Shown: positions 35,791 to 64,000 of the stretch, piece after piece | How positions within the stretch are numbered: position 1 is the stretch's first letter | Layout of the letters: each line of letters starts with the position of its first letter | NCBI GenBank assembly: GCA_014155875.1 | Contig: JACEFZ010017857.1 | Span: 1-64,000, forward strand | Origin: Cepaea nemoralis | Lineage: Eukaryota; Mollusca; Gastropoda; Stylommatophora; Helicidae | DNA: 64,000 nucleotides | Reading direction: 5' to 3' | Made by a program: the position numbers and the translations under genes | Notes under the pieces: generated by a model | Seen by the model: only the letters and a program-made list of their open reading frames with translations | What the model was told of the DNA's origin: nothing | Database searches by the model: none

Positions 35791-37208
35791 GTGTATACAC
35801 TTCACAGAATCGCTATGAAGTTGTACACATTTTTTGTCAAGAAGCTGATCGCAGGAAACTGTTTTATACTATTACAAATTCCGAAAAAAAGAACAGTGCA
35901 TGCATTCGGTTTGAGTAAACGGTCCTTTCGTCGATGGGTGCAAGAATCTGGAATTAAACCACCACGCAATAACCAAACGGTAGGTAGAAAGATTATTGTA
36001 GACAGCTTTGACAAAGATGTCATAAGACGAGCTATTATAAAAATGCTTTAAAAAGTCGCTTAAAATTCGACAGGGTCGACTTCATTGTACCGGGTTCTAT
36101 CCCATATGGCTCGGTCTCTTTCCGCAGCGCGGAAAGCATCGCACAAAGCACGAACTCCGCAGCTCTAGCGACGACCCACAGAAGTCTCCGAAAAATTTAA
36201 CTCGTGAACCGAAGGATGCGGCCTGGAATCGAACCCATGACCTTTGGAGCCCGAGTCAAAAGGCTTGGCCACTTCGCCACGGAGACTCCTAAAATTATGA
36301 AAATTTTGGATAAAAATGCTGGATGCCAAAGAAACAGTGACTGTAAGAAAACTTAGGGTTTGGTTGAGAAAGAACAATAACATAGAGCTATCCAAAACAA
36401 CTTTGTGGAAAATTATCTTCACTTTTTGAAAGTACAAGGGCGGTTGAAATATTCTTTGCGAGCAACCGCATTTAGGAGCCATGAGAAGCAGATACCTACG
36501 TGAAATAAGGGACATGCGCAAAGAAAATTATGGCATAGTGTGTTTGGATGAAATGTGGATCAATGCGCACCACACAAGTGATAAGGAATGGCAATCAGTG
36601 GATGGACAGATAAAGCGATATGTGCCCAGTAGTAAAGGACAGCTGGCCCATGCTGGTAATACGCATAATGGCTTACAACAGAATGCTGGGCTCATGTTTG
36701 TATCAAAGCATACAGAAAATAGGGATTATCATAATAAGATGAATGGTAATGTATTTAGAGATTGGCTCGAGAATACTTGTGCTTCCATCCCTAGATAGAC
36801 CGTCGTGTCCAATTATGGACAATGCATGATATCAATGTTGTTGCTCAAGAAGACAAAATACATACAGCATCGAGCACAAAGGGAGCAATAAAGATATGAC
36901 TCCGAATGGAAAACATACCATTTCCAGAAACGTATTTCTAGCTAGAATTGTTGTCCTTTGTAAAACAGACGCCAAAAAGCAAGAAATATCACATCGACAA
37001 GTTGTTAGAAGAGCATCGTCATGGGTGCTTGAGACTTCCGCCCTACCATTTTCATTTTAACCCTATAGAACTTATGTGGGCTAAAATTAAAGGACAGGTG
37101 GCAGCTGACAATACTATATTCACATTGTCTGACGTCAAGATACTAATCCAGTCCGCGCTATTAAATATTGATAAAAGTTACTGGAAAAATGTGACGACCA
37201 TGTTTTGA
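35791..37208 (+). mobile_element. IS630/Tc1-type transposase gene, broken
   Basis: Three pieces of one DDE transposase lie in order. 35791-36051 holds an HTH region with FGLSKRSFRRWVQESG. 36481-36798 has CLDEMWINAHHTSDKEW (first Asp) and HAGNTHNG. The second Asp is in an IMDNA motif at about 36815. 36948-37208 has LPPYHFHFNPIELMWAKIK (final acidic residue). Stops, frameshifts and a SINE-B insertion at 36068-36293 inactivate it. TIRs were not found. Confidence 0.82.
36068..36293 (-). mobile_element. SINE-B copy inserted in transposase
   Basis: Antisense. The sense head is a tRNA-like gtctccgtggcgaagtggcc with B-box gggttcgattcc. The body runs ttcggagacttctgtgggtc, gagctgcggagttcgtgctt and gggatagaacccgg. 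TAAAATT lies at both ends (about 36060 and 36291), a likely target duplication. Confidence 0.85.
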
Positions 37209-37488
37209 AAGAGGAAGAGGATTATTGGAGAAAGGATGAATTGAATTTTATGCAACCGAGAGCAGTCATCAACCTACTGAAATCGTCCGACACAGATTAA
37301 GGTCTGAGTAGATCGCAGACCTTAATCCACGTGCACACCAACTGGGATATTTTGCTACAAATATTCAGAAGAATTACAGGCTCTAAACATTGCAGCATCA
37401 GCATAATGTCAATGGAAACAGTGTGTATTCCACAGTGATGAATTTTCAATTCCGCAAGCCCTCAGCGGTGACAAACAACTTATTGAAC

Positions 37489-37497
37489 ACACACACA

Positions 37498-37539
<42 letters not shown>

Positions 37540-37560
37540 CACACACACACACACACACAC
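37489..37560. repeat. (CA)n microsatellite
   Basis: About 35 CA units with two small interruptions. Confidence 0.95.
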
Positions 37561-37669
37561 TAAACGCATTGAAAACCAACAGAAGAGTAATATTGCGGTG
37601 GAAACTGACATATTGTGGCATAACAAGAAACGTGAGAGCAAACACGTTGTCAAATTAGGGGACAAAACA

Positions 37670-38090
37670 CGTGCATACGAATCAATCTATAAGCTTCAAT
37701 GAAAAGGGGACCAACATCTTGGTCGTTAAGAAGAAAGCCCACTACAGAGACACTGACAACTATTTTCATAGTGCAAAACAGGCAATCATGTTCCGTCTCT
37801 GAACGGTAAACAGCAGAGTAGACAATCTTTCACGAAGACTCAAAGCGGGTCTGTCACCCATGTGTACGTGTGAACAAACTACACAGACAGCTGAACAGAT
37901 CCTTAAAAATTGAAAAATGATGACTAAATTGCGGTATCATTTCTGGTCACTCCATACGCACTTTAACGCACAGCTATGTGGAAGCTTTCACGAACTCAAT
38001 ATAAAAAGCTGACATGAATACTTGTGTACACATTATTAACCAGCAGCTGAAGAAACAAGAAGGAAATGAAAAGTAAGGTAAGAAATATAT
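37670..38090 (+). mobile_element. Possible LINE C-terminal fragment
   Basis: Broken plus-strand frames read IMFRL, NRVDNLSRRLKAG, SPMCTCEQTTQTAEQILK. This resembles the hydrophilic region with a Cys-containing motif that follows RT in some LINEs (sequence then H-L-L-x-x-C). Short and degenerate. Confidence 0.35.
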
Positions 38091-38234
38091 TCCTTCTACT
38101 TTCCTGTCAATTTACAAATTATTTACCCCATGCCTCTTGGGTAGGGGTAAATATAAGACGGCAGGAACAATTTCATAACGATGCAACAGACAGTTTTCAA
38201 AGTAATTGATCGTGAATGACGGCATTCGTTTGTG

Positions 38235-38840
38235 GACATACTATAACAGTGTCCCCCGCTATCAAGCGAACCCACTAAGACACTGGTTCTTAACCGGTGG
38301 GGAATTCCCCCCCCCCAGGGGGGGGGGGGAGTTTTTAGGGTTTCTAAAGGGTGGGGGGGGGGGGGGGAATTATGATTATTTCTAGATTGCGTTAATACAA
38401 GAACAGATTACTTGATATTGTTTTTCCCTTCATACTTTACGGTTCTGTACGTACCACCCTTCTGAAATTCATTTTATAACGTACGTAGATCCGCAAATCA
38501 CGTTTTATGTAGATGTCTAGACTTATTTTAGTATGTGTTATGAAATTTAGCTTCAATTAATACGTATACTGTGTAGGGGCAGGGGGGGGGAATTTTTAGG
38601 GGGGAAATACGAAAGGGGGGAATGACGTCCTAAAAATATGGTGAAGGGGGGCACGGGCCAAAAAAGGTTGAGAACCACTGCACTAAGACTTCAGAGCTAC
38701 TTGTAATTTACGTCTCCAAGCCAAGGACGATAGGTCAACATTTTAGTCAAACTTTTCTGTGTAGGGGTTGAACCCCTTATCTCGGCACCAGCACACCGGA
38801 TGTTTACGAACATGCGTTCTTACATACATCAGTTCTATCT
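38235..38840 (-). mobile_element. SINE-C copy interrupted by a hAT MITE
   Basis: Antisense SINE-C: the left part (ataacagtgtcccccgctat, caagcgaaccc) resumes after the hAT at 38689 (cttcagagctacttgtaat, gtaggggttgaacccctta). The tRNA-like head is near 38800. Confidence 0.8.
38281..38680. mobile_element. hAT-type MITE nested in SINE-C
   Basis: TIRs CACTGGTTCTTAACC and GGTTGAGAACCACTG, 8-bp duplication CACTAAGA at 38273-38280 and 38681-38688, non-coding body with several G tracts. Related in layout to 11178-11682 but with a different TIR. Confidence 0.9.
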
Positions 38841-38973
38841 TATCTGTTTCCTCTTCTTCCTCTGTCGTTTGCTCTCTTATCTTGTTCTTCCTCTTTCGTT
38901 CGCTATCATATCCGGTGCATAATCTATAAACGACATAATCTATGACGCAATACACTTCTGGTGATGATTGTAC

Positions 38974-62432
<23,459 letters not shown>

Positions 62433-63045
62433 CTGCAAAAGAACCAGACACTCAGGTGTGACTTTTATCTGTTAGTTCATGTCACCACCAATGCTGATGT
62501 AGCAACATTGTTATCATCAACATTATCATCATCAACTTTAGCATCATCAATATTGTAATCATCACATTGAAATCATTAACACTGCCATCATAAATATTAC
62601 CGTCATCAACAGTATCGTCATCAATATTGTCAGCATCATCAATATTAACATCAGCATTATAATCATCAACATTATAATCATCAACAATATTAACATCAAC
62701 ATGATCATCATTAACAATATTAACATCAACATTATCATATTCAACTATATTAACATCAACATTATTGTGAGATATTCCCAGCCACCTCAGCAACAGTCTC
62801 AACCTATCTCTGGCTTATAGGAAGGTCACTACATGCACCTTTCCCATGCATCTACCATAGTATGCATCTATCTCAACCCACTTTAATCACAATATACATT
62901 TATCTTAATCACACAATGCCTCTACCACAACCTACCTTCTTCCCAACATGTCTGTTATATCCTGGATGACTTTGAATCAACTTAATTTAATACAACCAGA
63001 TAACCTGATCACAATCAGACTTCCTGGTCTTAAAGTGTGACTATC
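62433..63045. other. Intronic ATC/AAC-type simple repeat, no exon seen
   Basis: 62505-62765 is built of atcatcaacatt-type words. The rest is unique. The exon for SLC6 TM5 is not here. Confidence 0.6.
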
Positions 63046-63111
63046 TTATTTCATTATGCTGGTTCCACCATGGGTTGATCCCATCAGGACCTTACAGCAT
63101 GAGATGATGGG

Positions 63112-63591
63112 TTGGAAAACCACGAAGACACTTATTCCAGAATTCCGGTGGTTGAATCCGTTGAACTCAACGGAGTTTCAGTCATGTGTCTCTACGATAC
63201 GGGTCTGCAATTTGACGCGATTGTGTCTTCCTCTTTGGTTAGCCCTGATCAGGTAACAGAGGAAATAGTCGAACTACAGGGACCCTTGAAAAACAGCTCC
63301 AATGTCGTTTCCAGTAGCACAAGTGAGCAGCAACTCACGATATGTGAAGGGGACATCAAGGCGGCAGTCTTTTCAGAACCCATATACCCTGTCATTCTTG
63401 GTTGTCGATATCTATTTTTAGGAGATCCAGTAAAGCCTAGACTGGTCTCAGCCATGACGATGAGACTTCAAGCTAGAAAAGCTCCAGAAGAGTCGATACC
63501 AAATAATCCTCACCCAGAGGATTTGAAAAAGGCCCAGGCAGCGGATAGCACTTTGGCGCCTTGTTTCAACAAACTGCATAGAGCTCACTAA
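63112..63591 (+). pseudogene. Gypsy-like protease-containing pol segment
   Basis: 159 codons. DTG is near residue 29 and the flap/second-lobe ILG motif near residue 103. Followed in the same frame, after a stop, by the integrase segment. Confidence 0.75.
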
Positions 63592-63609
63592 CCCCCACTC
63601 AAAGGTGAG

Positions 63610-63864
63610 ATGTATATGAAGAATGGATTGCTTCACCGAAGGGCAGGAACAGGAGGACAGGAACGTGCCCAGTTAGGTGTTCCTTCTGCTTACAGAGCTC
63701 AAATTTTGGATATGGGACCTAGTCAACCTTTTTCTGGGCACATGGGAATTAACGCGTCCATACAACGTATCTCATCTCATTATTACTGGCCTGGAATGCA
63801 AACCGACATAGCACGTTTTGTAAAATCATGTCCGCAATGCCAGAAGGTTGCTCCTAAACACTGA
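63610..63864 (+). pseudogene. Gypsy-like integrase zinc-binding segment
   Basis: 84 codons ending in CPQCQKV with YYWPGM in the middle. The same frame continues past the TGA into the catalytic core. Confidence 0.78.
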
Positions 63865-64000
63865 ACAGTCCCAGTTACACTCGGGGAAATGCCTGTATCC
63901 GGTACCCCATTCGAAAAAGTGGAGGTCGATAAAGTCGGACCTCTCAACCGGACGAAGAGAAAGAACCGATTTATTCTTACGCTTGTTGACACATGCTCCA

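Larger units (their letters stand above)
63050..64000 (+). mobile_element. Gypsy-like LTR element pol fragment (protease then integrase)
   Basis: One reading frame from 63112 to the window end, broken by stops at 63589 and 63862. A retropepsin-like segment has CLYDTG (DTG at 63196-63204) and ILGCRYLFLGD near residue 105. After a linker come GEMYMKNGLLHRR, GHMGINAS, HYYWPGM and FVKSCPQCQKV (zinc-binding region), then the integrase core start with VDKVGPL (first catalytic Asp) and ILTLVD. The first His of the zinc-binding HHCC motif appears to be replaced. No RT/RNase H lies between protease and integrase. No LTR is seen; the element continues beyond the window. Confidence 0.8.

Noticed and set aside
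38743..38973. Continuation of the SLC6 frame beyond exon 7
   Set aside because: The frame stays open past the donor but reads intronic and SINE sequence (VQSSPEVYC onward). A good gtacaat donor ends the exon at FLQ.

Overview
This window is eukaryotic, intron-rich and repeat-dominated. The mix of elements (AP-endonuclease LINEs, a Penelope-like GIY-YIG fragment, tRNA-headed SINEs, hAT, Tigger, mariner and IS630/Tc1-type DNA transposons, a Helitron-like element, a Gypsy-like pol) and the abundance of minisatellites suggest a lophotrochozoan, most probably a mollusc. The organism is an inference from style; nothing in the sequence names it.

The one host gene I can support is a split SLC6-family sodium-dependent neurotransmitter/amino-acid transporter on the minus strand. 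Seven consecutive, phase-compatible coding exons (62310-62432, 60318-60442, 54139-54251, 51527-51658, 48766-48865, 43109-43209, 38974-39141) encode 287 codons covering transmembrane helices 6 to 12. Helices 1-5 must lie beyond the right edge. The exon for the C-terminal tail was not found to the left.

Layout. 1-2500: anomalous homopolymer-rich sequence without a recognisable gene. 3880-6845: a broken CR1/L2-like LINE. 7660-13800: a 78-bp minisatellite interrupted by a SINE, an internally deleted LINE, a hAT MITE, a LINE endonuclease fragment and a CA-rich block. 13803-15640: a 51-bp minisatellite. 16420-24720: microsatellites, a 2.2-kb TTAG-type array, SINE pieces and short minisatellites. 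25012-29625: two antisense LINEs and a Penelope-like 3' end. 29940-35220: a minisatellite, SINEs, LINE tails, a mariner end and a defective Tigger. 35790-37210: an IS630/Tc1-type transposase broken by a SINE. 38230-62430: the SLC6 gene with introns full of LINEs, inverted repeats, minisatellites and a Helitron-like element. 63050-64000: the protease-integrase part of a Gypsy-like element.

Apart from the transporter, every coding stretch I recognise belongs to a decayed mobile element. The most interesting structure is the relation between the SLC6 gene and tandem DNA. In two different introns a minisatellite array starts exactly at the 3' splice site, so that the acceptor itself looks like the terminal repeat unit. 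One of these introns is almost entirely tandem repeat. A LINE copy also lies 33 bp from a 5' splice site. Nested insertions with visible target-site duplications allow a relative insertion history to be read directly from the sequence.
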